From Trissonchulus latispiculum (taxonomy: Eukaryota > Nematoda > Enoplea > Enoplida > Ironidae): DNA of 64,000 nucleotides. Numbering within the stretch: the first letter of the stretch is position 1; each line of letters opens with the position of its first letter. The DNA is taken from positions 90,032 to 154,031 of the forward strand of contig JASAND010030682.1 in the NCBI GenBank assembly GCA_030248195.1, in the 5' to 3' direction. The notes beneath the pieces are model-generated. The model had not been told where the DNA came from and searched no databases. It was given only the letters and a program-made list of their open reading frames with translations. This document shows, one piece after another, positions 14,201 through 24,128 of the stretch. A program made the position numbers and the translations under genes.

Positions 14201-17200
14201 CAGGGTTCTCCCGAATCCCCCACTCCTGCATCCTCGAAATCCCATCAGTGGCTGGACGTGATGATCTCTTGGCACGATGTGGTGAAGGGATCCAACAACT
14301 GGCGGGCCCATGTGGAGTATTTGACCCAGCTGGGCGCCCTGGTTCACCAGATGTCCTCAGAGGATATCCATGATAAAGTCATTCCTTTGGTTCAGCATGA
14401 AATTTTAAATGTGGTAGGTTTACAACAAGACATTTAGGAGTCTACATATATAGATTGTGCGTTGACGGAGGTTTAGCTTGCTTGGTGTGGGTAGATCAGA
14501 TCGCAATACGCAGGTTATTAATGGGACCAACCTTATGTTATGTGAGAACAGGAACAACAAGAAAACATCCTATTTAGGTTTGGAAATAACTAATTTTCTG
14601 GCGAAAGTTTGTTCAACATTTTATTTTTGGTCTAGGATAACAGTTTTAAGGTTCTGTAGGTTATCTAAATCGAGTCTTTGTTTAGTGATGAATACTTTAC
14701 TGAACAGATAGGGAAAAAGAAACTACTTATCGTGTTTTAATTCTTGTTTTAGCGTCCCCTACCTTGCCGAAGAGCTGCGGTGAAAACCTTCCTTATACTG
14801 GTCAGGCATGTTCGAAGACGCTTTCAGCGGTCCCATCTTTTGGAGAAAATTTCAGAAGGTTATCTTAAATGTTGTTTTTCCTTGTTTCCTTAAATATATA
14901 TATACCTGTTCAAAATATCAAAATAAAGTTCAAAATTATTATCTGCCTGTTGCCGCCCGGGTTTCTTTGTATGACTTCCATTGATACAAACATTAGTATT
15001 CAAGGTTTAAAGTTTTCATCAAGTTCTATGCACTTTTAATTATCTGTTTTAATTTTATTGTAGAACTGGCTAGTCATTCCAGTTGCCAAAAGAGGCTATT
15101 GTATTTGGAATTGTGTCAGATTGCTCAAGAAGAAATATACTCCAAAAATTTTGTGAAGATGCATTTCTTTGCTCCAGCTTTAGCCTTGGCCAGTGATAAA
15201 GTCCCAAGTGTTAGGTATGGGTTTCTTCATAGACAACAATATTTTGAAAAAGTATGGATTAAAAATGCATTTTTGTCAAGTTAGTTATTATGTCCAAAAC
15301 TTTCATCTAGATCTAAAAGTTGTGCTAAATTGATGTAATTTTCTGTCTATCAATATTTTTAGACTTCGACTCTGTCGTCTTCTCCCGATGTTTCGTCGTT
15401 TGCTCAAATCTTCCAGTGATCAGGCGAGAATTGAGCAGCTGGACGGCGTGATCAAGCAGCTGCTCAAGGAGGAAACCTCTCAGCAGATTCGCGACCTCGT
15501 CCAGTCCTCCATTCTTGAAATGGATAAGACCGCAACGGACGCTGAGGTAATATTAAGCAAATGGTATACAAAAATATCAGAGCATAACTTTTATATGTAA
15601 CGTTTAAAGTAGAATTCGTTATCTTAAACATCGTGAGTTCGATTCTTGTACATAACCTTTTGCTTCCAAATACTCTAGTTGCTACCAGTTTTTCAAGATT
15701 ACGGTTCTTTTATTTATAATTCTCCGTCAAGCTTGAAATCGATAAAATATTTTATACTTTTGTAATGTCAGCTTGTTCTTTGTGATTTCAGGATGCCGAA
15801 GACAAACGACGAGAAACGGAGGAAAGGAAGCTTTTCGGATCTGTAAGTCTTTCAACTTAAATCATAGTTTCAATTCTGTATCTAACTCAACCCATTCAAA
15901 ATTTATCTGCTGGTAGTTTACAAATCTGTCGACAATCAAGTTCTCATTGGGTCTGTATATTTTTGGTTTGATCAGACTATATGTTTATGTCAAAAATAGT
16001 TTCTTTCATTCAACTTCTACAGCGGACAGACTACATTTTTGGTTTTATTAAACTCCATGTTTATGTCAAAAATGTTTTTTATAATTTAGACGGACGATGT
16101 AGAACGAAAGCAAGCCCTAGTACATCCCTCCCCTCGGAAAACGCCTCTACCAGAGTCCAGGTATCCTCTCACAACATCCTCCTCAGCTTCAAACATCCAA
16201 AGATATCAGCCCAGAAAATCATCCATTCCAAGTGGAGGTAATTTGGATTATTCAAAACCATGAATGAATTTTTAAAATCCTGAATGAATTTTTAAAGACC
16301 TGAATAAATTGAACCTATTATACAGCTAGCTCAGGTTGTTTATACCCCTTGGATTCTACTTGCCTTCAGGTCATTAGAATATTTTAAACACAATGCATAC
16401 ATTTTTGTGTTACAGGTTCTGGACTTCCACGCGCTGCTCGATCCACGGCCAAACTGGCCGTTGTCCGTCCGCAGCGAAATGTCATCCAAAGACCGCCCAG
16501 TCCTCGTCCTGTAGCCCGACAGCCTCTTCCGACACACTCTTCGAGTAAGAATAAGCGGGCTTAAAGTAGAGTAGAAATAAAATATAATTTTATTCACCTC
16601 TTTTAATTTTTTCATGAAAAGGATAGAGTTGAATTTAAATAGTTCAACCCCGTTTGACTTCCTAAAATTACTGTAAGGTCGTTTATCATCAAGAAACTCA
16701 GTAATTTCTAAAGTTAAGTTCGCAGACTTTTCGTACCATGGTATGTGCATTATTAATAATATATATAATGCCAAACACTAGAGCTCACAATATATCAGTG
16801 CAATCGTGTGACAAGTATTACGCTCTGCAGTTAACCTGTTATAACAGTTTGTGATACATGCTCTACACTCTAGCGGCCGATCCTCCACAGTTAGTGAGTA
16901 TATACGAGGTGTAAAGTCACACTAGTTCAGTGAAAATCATTTTATTATTATTTCAGGTAAGCCTTACACCAGTGAGTACAAAACCACCTATACGACCAGC
17001 GGAAAGCCCTTGAATGGTTCAAGACTGATCGCCCCTCCCAATTTGCCGACCGGAAGACAGCGAACCAAATCCGCCGAACATATCAACCGGATACAGAAAT
17101 CAGACTCTTCATCGTCAATTCCGAAACCTAATGGCCTAATTACCAACACTCAGTGTCAAATTACTGATTACAACACTCCGGTCCGACCTTTGAGACGTCG

Positions 17201-17683
17201 AGCACTCTCAGGAGGTAGTAAACAGGAGCTCGGTATCCATTCTTCCAATCTACCCGTTCATCGATACAACACTCAACAGTCCTATAACAGTACCAAATCC
17301 ACGACACCCAGTTACAGAGGAGCCGTTTCCGATGGCTTGGCGAAAGTGTTCAACGTTCGGATACGTACGGAAAATAAGTAAGACTTACTGCCTGAACAGA
17401 AGAAACTCTTTATTTTATGAGATCTTTTAACAGGTTTTGTTTATGACTTTGAATTGAACATTTGCTTAACATTTCGTGATTCCTTGTGCAGCAGAAGTTT
17501 GTGATAAATTTGTTTTATTCTGTTAATTTTGTTTTATTCTGTTATATTGTTATTTTCTATTTTAGAAAAACAGATGGCCTTAGCAGTGGCTACAACGGCA
17601 TTTCTACAAATTCCAGGCCAAACGGCACAATAAGATTTCAAGTTTCCAGTATACCAAAAATGGTTTTAAAGTCGCCATCCTGA
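5083..17683 (+). CDS. PPP4R4: Protein phosphatase 4 regulatory subunit 4 (HEAT-repeat protein), 20 coding exons
   Basis: Spliced exons: 5026-5245, 7377-7438, 8687-8790, 9252-9359, 9566-9687, 10743-10865, 11240-11361, 11575-11628, 11830-11961, 12257-12340, 13949-14038, 14204-14413, 14753-14858, 15064-15214, 15363-15546, 15792-15842, 16090-16237, 16416-16544, 16957-17377, 17566-17683. All introns are GT-AG and phases join, giving about 893 codons from ATG 5083 (the human protein is near 870). HEAT-type helices match vertebrate PPP4R4 from about residue 55, for example LCQDVDPDIRGCLCHQ and LIDLCRDEVPFVRDVAFEAL. FNFPAM follows at residues 284-288. Residues 605-893 are Ser/Arg/Pro-rich and probably disordered. 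The family binds the PP4 catalytic subunit in the cytosol. The first ~55 residues are not HEAT-like, and the N-terminal HEAT repeats of vertebrates are missing, so the 5' end is uncertain. Introns carry several fold-back transposons. Confidence 0.88.
5662..5973. repeat. Diverged fold-back element, relative of the one at 9879-10480
   Basis: Arms starting attcgattttt at 5662 and ending in the complement near 5973 pair imperfectly. Both contain the core 'ccaagggaaac..aaaaattttt' and the gttttcgagtc/gaccc motif also found in 9879-10480. It lies in the first PPP4R4 intron. No target duplication was found. Confidence 0.6.
6050..6396 (+). mobile_element. Possible tRNA-derived SINE
   Basis: A D-arm-like hairpin (TAGCGCA..TGCGCTA) contains an A-box-like TAGCGCAGTGG near 6058. 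A very degenerate B-box-like ggatcatgtc follows, and the unit ends in a short A run at about 6390. The sequence ctaaccggag near its end recurs at about 36686. SINE identity is inferred from this layout only. Confidence 0.35.
7498..7664. mobile_element. Short MITE with inverted ends
   Basis: Ends with atctcttgaccgcaaggtgt at 7499 and its imperfect complement (gacacctt...caagagat) near 7664 form a 167-bp inverted repeat inside a PPP4R4 intron. A related half (gatctcttgaactttatgac) lies at about 711-760 within the first fold-back element, showing a dispersed family. Confidence 0.55.
8025..8130. repeat. Relic end related to the element at 31658-32285
   Basis: The order agaagaagaag..., ggcttctattctg, ggctctccgatcagaatacg, cgaatgttcgcc mirrors the 90-bp terminal arm of the G-run element in CSTF3 (gctccgaccacaatacgcga, cgaatgttcccc). 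Only one end is seen here. Confidence 0.45.
9879..10480. mobile_element. Near-complete palindromic fold-back element with 7-bp target duplication
   Basis: The 602-bp unit begins GGGCGATACTAAGGCAGACG and ends in the exact complement, with arms of about 300 bp pairing almost throughout. It is flanked by cctacca at 9872-9878 and 10481-10487. It has no coding capacity and sits in the PPP4R4 intron after the exon ending 9687. Relatives are at 5662-5973, about 26450-26610 and 43230-43805. Confidence 0.8.
12401..13747. mobile_element. 1.35-kb fold-back element with arms of about 640 bp
   Basis: Ends are taaagtctggccaaaaaatg at 12401 and the near-perfect complement at 13747. Nearly every base has a partner across a centre at about 13050-13075. 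ORFs on the two strands of the arms encode almost the same peptide, which is simply the palindrome read twice. It fills most of the intron between PPP4R4 exons 12257-12340 and 13949-14038. No convincing target duplication was found. Confidence 0.8.
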
Positions 17684-17940
17684 TCCTGAACAGAAACTAT
17701 TTTAGACAATTATTTGCCACTGTTATTTATCTGTAAATATTTGATTGTTTGTACAGTTTCAGTTTGTACATTGTATGTTTGTCGTTTGTGTTGTACATTA
17801 TGAAAGAATTCAGAAACATAGGTATGAATTGTGTATGTTGTACATTTGAGTCACCTGTAATTAATGCTGTCTTAATCTTTGATTCTAGATATTATTTTTG
17901 CCATCTTTAATATATTAAAAGATTATTTAATTTTCAGAGT

Positions 17941-17946
17941 AATAAA
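17941..17946 (+). promoter_or_regulatory. Candidate polyadenylation signal for PPP4R4
   Basis: A canonical AATAAA lies about 258 bases after the TGA at 17681-17683, in AT-rich 3' UTR-like sequence. Sequence evidence only. Confidence 0.55.
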
Positions 17947-18801
17947 TTATTGTTTAGCATATCTGTCCTAACACAAGGGGTCTGAGTTTTAAGGGATAGA
18001 AGATTCCGGAGATCTCACTTCATGACTATGTAAAGAGAAGTTTTAACAAATCTGAATCGGATTGTCCTTCATATCAAAAGCAGAGAAAAGGTTTTTTATC
18101 TTGGTGCCCAGCATTTCAGGTTCTCATAAGAGACTTTTATTATGCTGCCCTCCGCAGTCCATATGGTAGACAAGAGGCGGAGAGGCGAGGATCAAGGATA
18201 GAAAACAAGATCCCCAAGCAAGCAGTCCTGACGTACGGTTATTGCAGTCACGCCCAGGGTAGCTACAGTCGTGCTATTTGGCGACTGAGGCTGCCCCCGC
18301 ATGTCAATAGTGAAGTCTACAAACCCACTCGGAAGGGTTTAAAACGGAAAAAGTCGGCTGCAGAAATGAGTCGGTAGGGAGGCCGAGTACTCAGACAGAA
18401 AAGTTTGAAATTCCACCATTAGCCGAACTTTATGTGATTTTACATGTTCAATTTTGTTCATAAATTTATAAGCCTAGTAAAATAATGCTCCATAAGGTTG
18501 AGATACAGGAAGAGACACAGAAGAACCTTTTCCACCTGCCATGTCAATGCCTGATCCCAATCAAATGCCACATTATCTTTTCACAATTTCTACTGAGACC
18601 ATTAAAATTTTGGAAACTTCAGATCAACGTTTCGGAACATCCAGTTTGGAGAAGCCAGCACTTCACTTAATAGTTATCTGCCGACGTAACTGCCGGTAAC
18701 ATCATTCACCATGATGCGTCCCGTCCCGGTCAGCACCGACACTTAATTCAATAACACCTAGTCTGCACACACACCGCTTAGCATCGCGATCAACATAAAA
18801 C
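17947..18801. other. Intergenic stretch, start of the convergent intergenic interval
   Basis: No gene is recognised. A GC-richer block at 18150-18390 (gaggcggagaggcgagg and neighbours) may be a transposon relic; a vaguely similar ccgcctctccgtgg...gacggagaga block occurs at about 19805-19845. Otherwise nothing stands out. Confidence 0.4.
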
Positions 18802-19217
18802 CAAGAGTACATAATAGATAAGAGTATGACAACAGGCAGGCTCTCTGTTATCAGAGCAAAAACTATGCTATGCGCGCTATCGGCTAACCCCCCCCCACAA
18901 ATTGACCCCCTCTAACACCGCCCCTATATGGGTACGGGGTCCAATCGGGGGTCGCTCACTGCTTTGCATAATTACACGTTATAATTAACCGAGACCTAAT
19001 TTGGGAACAGGGTGCAAGCGTGTATGTTTAACATATGCATGTAGAAAACATACTAAGCGAGTGAGCGACCCCCGTTTGGAACTATGTACCATATAGGGGC
19101 GGTGTGAGAGGGGGTCAATTTGTGGGGGGGGTTAGCCGATAGCGCGCATAGCATAGTTTTTGCTCTGATAACAGAGAGCCTGCCTGTTGTCATACTCTTA
19201 TCTATTATGTACTCTTG
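18802..19217. mobile_element. Fold-back element with ~105-bp arms and 7-bp target duplication
   Basis: Arms start CAAGAGTACATAATAGATAA at 18802 and end in the complement at 19217. They are nearly identical over about 105 bp and include a C/G run beside the loop. The flank ataaaac occurs at 18795-18801 and 19218-19224. A fragment of the same family (gagcaaaaactatgc...) lies at 41868-41920. Confidence 0.8.
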
Positions 19218-19307
19218 ATAAAACTAAAACATCATCATTCTGAGCACTAAAACTTTGAAAACAAAGGTATCAACTTTGAGTAGGCTAGGCGTCCCTGCAG
19301 TACTGTT

Positions 19308-19523
19308 GTTTTTGATTTTTGATTCGAATCGAATCAAAACACTTTTGATGCGACTTTTGATTTTTGATGCATCGAATCGAATCGAATCTGCTGTGCAGAA
19401 AATCGAACTGCATCAGATCTCTGCTGCTCTTTTCATGGCAAAATCGAGCGGCATCAAATCAAAAATATTTAGGTTGAATCGTTATTTTTGATTTTTGATT
19501 CAGTTTGATTCACATTTTGATTC
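19308..19523. repeat. GATTC/GAATC-rich irregular array
   Basis: Many copies of ttttgattc and gaatcgaatc in both orientations occur over about 215 bp. The layout resembles the sub-terminal arrays of the other elements here, but paired transposon ends were not identified, so it is listed as an array only. Confidence 0.5.
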
Positions 19524-20227
19524 ATGGGAAATAAGCAGCAAATTGAGAGAAGCATTTGGAAAATGTGTATGTGTGTATGTTTAGTGCCTGCATCTTTTCT
19601 GTGTGTTTGTAGGTATAATTCTGCCATCTTTCTTTGCTTATCAATTGTGCACTGCTTCTTGATTTGGGATTGGGCTTTGGGTTTTACGTTTTTTAAGTTT
19701 TGTGCCAGTAAATTCTAAAATCTAGCAGTTGACTTTTAGGCTGAGCAATTACTTTTTTGATGTTGGCATAGCATTAATAGGCACTCGTCAGAGGCCCCTT
19801 GTGCCGCCTCTCCGTGGACCGCAAGCGGACAGGAGACGGAGAGACGAAAAGTTGTTTTAGTTTGAATTTTCATTTATGCCTTTAAAATTTTTCACATATA
19901 TATAGTATATTTGCGTGATCTTTGGATGGCTTAAAATGTTTGATCTTAAAAGACTATTCGAAGTTTTTAAAAGCCTCAATACCAAATTAAAGTCCTTTTC
20001 CATGCTTTTCTGAAGATGGCGAGCGATGTCGGTGATCTTTGCCCATGTTCCAGAATCTTTTGACACTAGTGTTAAAGTAGTAACTTTTTAATTTCCAAGG
20101 AGCATGTAGCCCTCTACTTTGAGGTGAATTTTCTCAAATTCCCTAAGAGATGTTAGTTTAATTTTAAAAACCTATGTGCCGTCTGGATTGGAGTATAAAA
20201 TATCTACATATTAAAGCGAGGTTCAGA

Positions 20228-20758
20228 TAGTGATGTTTCAGTCACTGAAACTGAAACTGAAACTGAAACTAGGTTTCAGTTTGTACAGGTTTCAGTTTCA
20301 GTCACTGAAACTGAAACTGAAACTGAAACTATTTTGAGAAGAGACCTGAAACTGTAACTGAAACGGAAACATTTTTAGGCAGCCGACTGAAACTGAAACT
20401 GAAACTATATTGGGTAAAAGACTGAAATTCGGACTGAAACTAGTTTCAGTCTTTCCTTAAATTTTGAAAATTTTAAGGTTTTGAGCTTCGATTCTGTTAA
20501 CATTGCTGTAAGAGAGGCTGAATAAACATTAAATTGTGCTTTATATTAACTCAGAGAGCTGGAAACCGTTGTTTTTAAAGCGAACTGAAACTGAAACTGA
20601 AACTCCGACTGAAACTAAAACTGAAACTGAAATTATTTTACGTTGCCGACTGAAACTTAAACTGAAACTATTTTGGTGCACCGACTGAAACTGAAATTAT
20701 TTCGAACCACCGACTGAAACTGAAACTGAAACTAAAATCGGCTACTGAAACAACACTA
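20228..20758. mobile_element. hAT-like element with ACTGAA/GAAACT arrays
   Basis: The left end TAGTGATGTTTCAGT and the complement of the right end TAGTGTTGTTTCAGT differ at one base. The inside of both ends is built of iterated ACTGAAACTGAAACT, interrupted by short unique spacers. Flanks ggttcaga and ggtatcag are only loosely alike, so the target duplication is uncertain. No transposase. Confidence 0.65.
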
Positions 20759-20781
20759 GGTATCAGTGAACTGAACTTAGA

Positions 20782-22633
20782 CGCAAACTGTTGTTGCCGT
20801 TTGTAGACGCACGTACACCTGCGTACGTGACTATGAAGGCACCTTAAGAAGACCTGGCTATTGCGACGAAAATAGACGCCCGAAGAAAAACTATTAGTTG
20901 ATCAGAACGTAGCAGAAAGTGATTTTCATCTTGACATGGGCCAACTAGACTCAAGTCTGACGTTCGGTGACAGTCTGCTTACAATACAACATCAAAGATT
21001 TTGGGTGTGGGTAAAAACCAGCCCCAGCCCCAGCCTCGCACCAGCCTAAGAAAAACCAGCCCCTTCTCTCGCTGACCACTGTACACTTTAAACAGAAATT
21101 AAAGAATAGAAATTAACTATTGTAATTAACTATGTGTCCACATTATCCGAACTGTCAAAAATTTAGTACAGTTACAGTTTTGCGAAGAATTTTTCCACTT
21201 CTCAATACAAAACTACATGTGATATGTCGCTAGAAAGAGGAGAAAACGTTCTTTTACTTATATGGGGTAGCCGCTGAAAATTTTGAGTAATTTTTCTCGG
21301 AATGAATTTTTGTCAAAAAGTGTCAACTATAGACGAGTTTACCCTACACTTTAAACTAAGGACTTTAACACATAATTACGCATATGCATGTAGGCAGTAT
21401 ATAGTGTAGCGCTGTTAATTGTGCCTTATATACAGTCATATAAAAATATATATAAGGAGTATTGCATGTTATATGTATATGATTTTGTACAATCAGGGAG
21501 GTCAAAAGAATTGTCACCATTCGTTAGAGAAATTAAAGAATAGAAATTATAATGTCTGAAGTAAATTGCTAAAAGTACCCATAGTGTTTGAACTCGTTCT
21601 GATGTAATGTAATTTGGATCTCTTTAACTATTTCCCCCCAACTCGTTTGGGGGGGATAGTTAAATCGGGATCATATGTTAAGATGTATTTAAAGGTTGAA
21701 ATAAACGTAATAGAAGTTATTTGGGTGATTCTGACCTATTCTGAATGAAAAATAAACTAATCTTCCAGTTCTTTGTGTTTAAATTCAAAATATTTATTTT
21801 AAAATCATTACCTTTAAATTTAACATGATTAAAATTCTAGCTCAAGCAAATTTTTAAATTTAGTATGTACAATGAACTAATGCAAATAATTCAAGAAAGT
21901 TAAACATTAAGTATTTTTAAAACTCAAGATGTTTGAATTTTATATAACTTTTTGAAAATTTAAAGTTTTTAGTTACAAATTGAGTAGAAGCATCTGTTGT
22001 CAGTTCCACTTAGTATACTACACTTGCGTTGCTAACACGTTACTAAAATACGAGTTTATGTACAGTTACTTTGGGAGGGGGGAATAGTTAAATTGGGTCT
22101 TGGGGGGGAATAGTTAAAGAGATCCTTTAATTTTAACATTTAGATTCAGACTGACAGTTTTAAAATTTAGAATTTTAAGAGAAGGTTCACATAACCTATA
22201 TATATAAACTAAAAAATTTAAATGACTGGAAATGATGTTGTGCATTATCCACATTGTTTGTGATCAGAAGGTACTTATAACATTTAATTTCAAACACTTT
22301 AATTTCTATTCTTTAATTTCTGTTTAAAGTGTACAGTGGTCAGCGAGAGAAGGGGCTGGTTTTTCTTAGGCTGGTGCGAGGCTGGGGCTGGGGCTGGTTT
22401 TTACCCACACCCAAAATCTTTGATGTTGTATTGTAAGCAGACTGTCACCGAACGTCAGACTTGAGTCTAGTTGGCCCATGTCAAGATGAAAATCACTTTC
22501 TGCTACGTTCTGATCAACTAATAGTTTTTCTTCGGGCGTCTATTTTCGTCGCAATAGCCAGGTCTTCTTAAGGTGCCTTCATAGTCACGTACGCAGGTGT
22601 ACGTGCGTCTACAAACGGCAACAACAGTTTGCG
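20782..22633. mobile_element. Large fold-back with two ~335-bp near-identical arms
   Basis: Left arm 20782-21116 and right arm 22299-22633 are inverted copies with no difference I could find by eye. Within them, at 21003 and 22412, sits a second set of ends (GGGTGTGGGTAAAAACCAGC) followed by CAGCCCC repeats. This set closely resembles the ends of the element at 285-1423. The central 1.2 kb is AT-rich and holds another insertion (21616-22125). No target duplication was found around the outer arms. Confidence 0.8.
21616..22125. mobile_element. hAT-like element nested in the loop of the 20782-22633 fold-back
   Basis: Inverted ends GGATCTCTTTAACTATT followed by a C run (21616) and the complementary end at 22125 enclose 510 bp. 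Flanks tgtaattt (21608-21615) and tttaattt (22126-22133) form an 8-bp direct repeat with one mismatch. The ATAGTTAAAT/G-run motif is repeated just inside both ends. No ORF. Confidence 0.7.
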
Positions 22634-23915
22634 CGCATCAATGCGGGTCGACGTTGCGCCATGGCGCCTAGGCGAGATGTCACATTTGGAAGCGTCTACG
22701 CGCGCCTACTAGCGACTGGGACTATGAAATCAGCATTAATGTTTCCAAGAAATTTGATCCGCGACAAGTTGATCCCATCAAGAACATGATGAAAAGCATG
22801 GAAGTTGAAAACTTTTGATAAATAGATTTATTCTATGCTTAGTCTCCAATTTGACCTACAAAACCACTGGAAATTGTAAACATCACGTTTCTAAATCCGA
22901 ACGAACTAGCAAGATTAGAGTTTTCATCGGTTTCGTCGCCGTTTATACTAAAACTTCATGCAGTATGCTTATGTGAAATAATAAGTTGATAACAAGGAAT
23001 CATCAAATTTGATTTCATTTATATCCAACCCAGAAACGCGAGCTGAGGAACCACTGGTTGGTAGGGAATATACAACCTCACAAGATGGGAGTAGTAGTGG
23101 TACCATACGACTAAACTGGACTCGACACGACAATGATAAAGTGCCATTTAGAAAGATTTCAGCGACCCCAGATAAGCCTCAGTTGCTTAATCTAGGTGAA
23201 ATCAATTCATATCTGTGCAAGTTCTTAGGTTGAGATGGAAAGAGTAATGGGCATGGCCCCCCTGTGTCTACTGTCTCTTATCGGACTTAGTATGCTTGGA
23301 TAAGTACAGACCAAAAATTATTGCAATTCTTAATTGAATTTTAAACATTGCTACAACTACGGACATTTTTCCTTCTATCCTGTCTGAGCGCTCGGCTATT
23401 CCCTCCGACTCCTTTCTGCATCCCATTTCTTTGTTACCCAAGGCTACCGAGAAAGGCAAACGTTTTTCAGGCACATTCATCAATGTTGTCAAGCGGAGGG
23501 CAACTGTGGTCGACAAACGACTGTAGTTGCCTTTGGGAGTGACTGAAATAACCGCACAGCAGTTTGGCTTACGGACCACGTCTTCTGTCCATGGTCTTTC
23601 CTTCTCCGCCTCTTGCCAGTATTGTAAAAAACGACTGCGAGAGAGCAGCATTTTCCGGTTCTCAATGGGAGCCACAAAAATTAAATATCTTCCTTACGCA
23701 ATGAGAGCGAGCCTTCTAGTGAAGGGATGCTCCATTATCAACCATTCATCCTAATACTGTGTACTTGTCCTACCCGACTGCAGCATTATCCTAAACATGT
23801 TTACTTCAATAAATAGACGTACTTTATCGAAACATAAGCTTCAAGAGCACATTCCCTATTGCAGTGCAACCATACACCATAGCGGTAACCTATCCCTTAC
23901 TGCAGAAGTTCACTC
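22634..23915. other. Intergenic sequence before the CSTF3 3' UTR
   Basis: Two ORFs occur (23009-23233 plus, 23268-23675 minus) but neither shows a motif, a family resemblance or splice context. No repeat boundaries were recognised. This is probably plain intergenic DNA or old transposon residue. Confidence 0.4.
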
Positions 23916-23921
23916 TTTATT
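23916..23921 (-). promoter_or_regulatory. Candidate polyadenylation signal for CSTF3
   Basis: TTTATT on the plus strand reads AATAAA on the CSTF3 strand, about 210 bases beyond the stop codon at 24129-24131. It is the first canonical hexamer I found downstream of that stop. Confidence 0.55.
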
Positions 23922-24128
23922 TACAAAACTAAAACTGACATACGTGCAAAAGCAATAATTCCAAAGAAACCAACAATGAAACAATCAGCTCATAATAAAA
24001 ATACATAACACAACGGTAACATACAAAAACAGAATAGAGCTAGAAAGCCCAAATTGTAAGATTAGATTTCACAAAGCAACGGCAGTTATAACCTGTATAT
24101 ACAGAAACAAATTCACTATAAAAGCCTG

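Noticed and set aside
23268..23675. 135-codon minus-strand ORF downstream of CSTF3
   Set aside because: No motif, no splice context, no recognisable homologue; could be chance or old transposon sequence.
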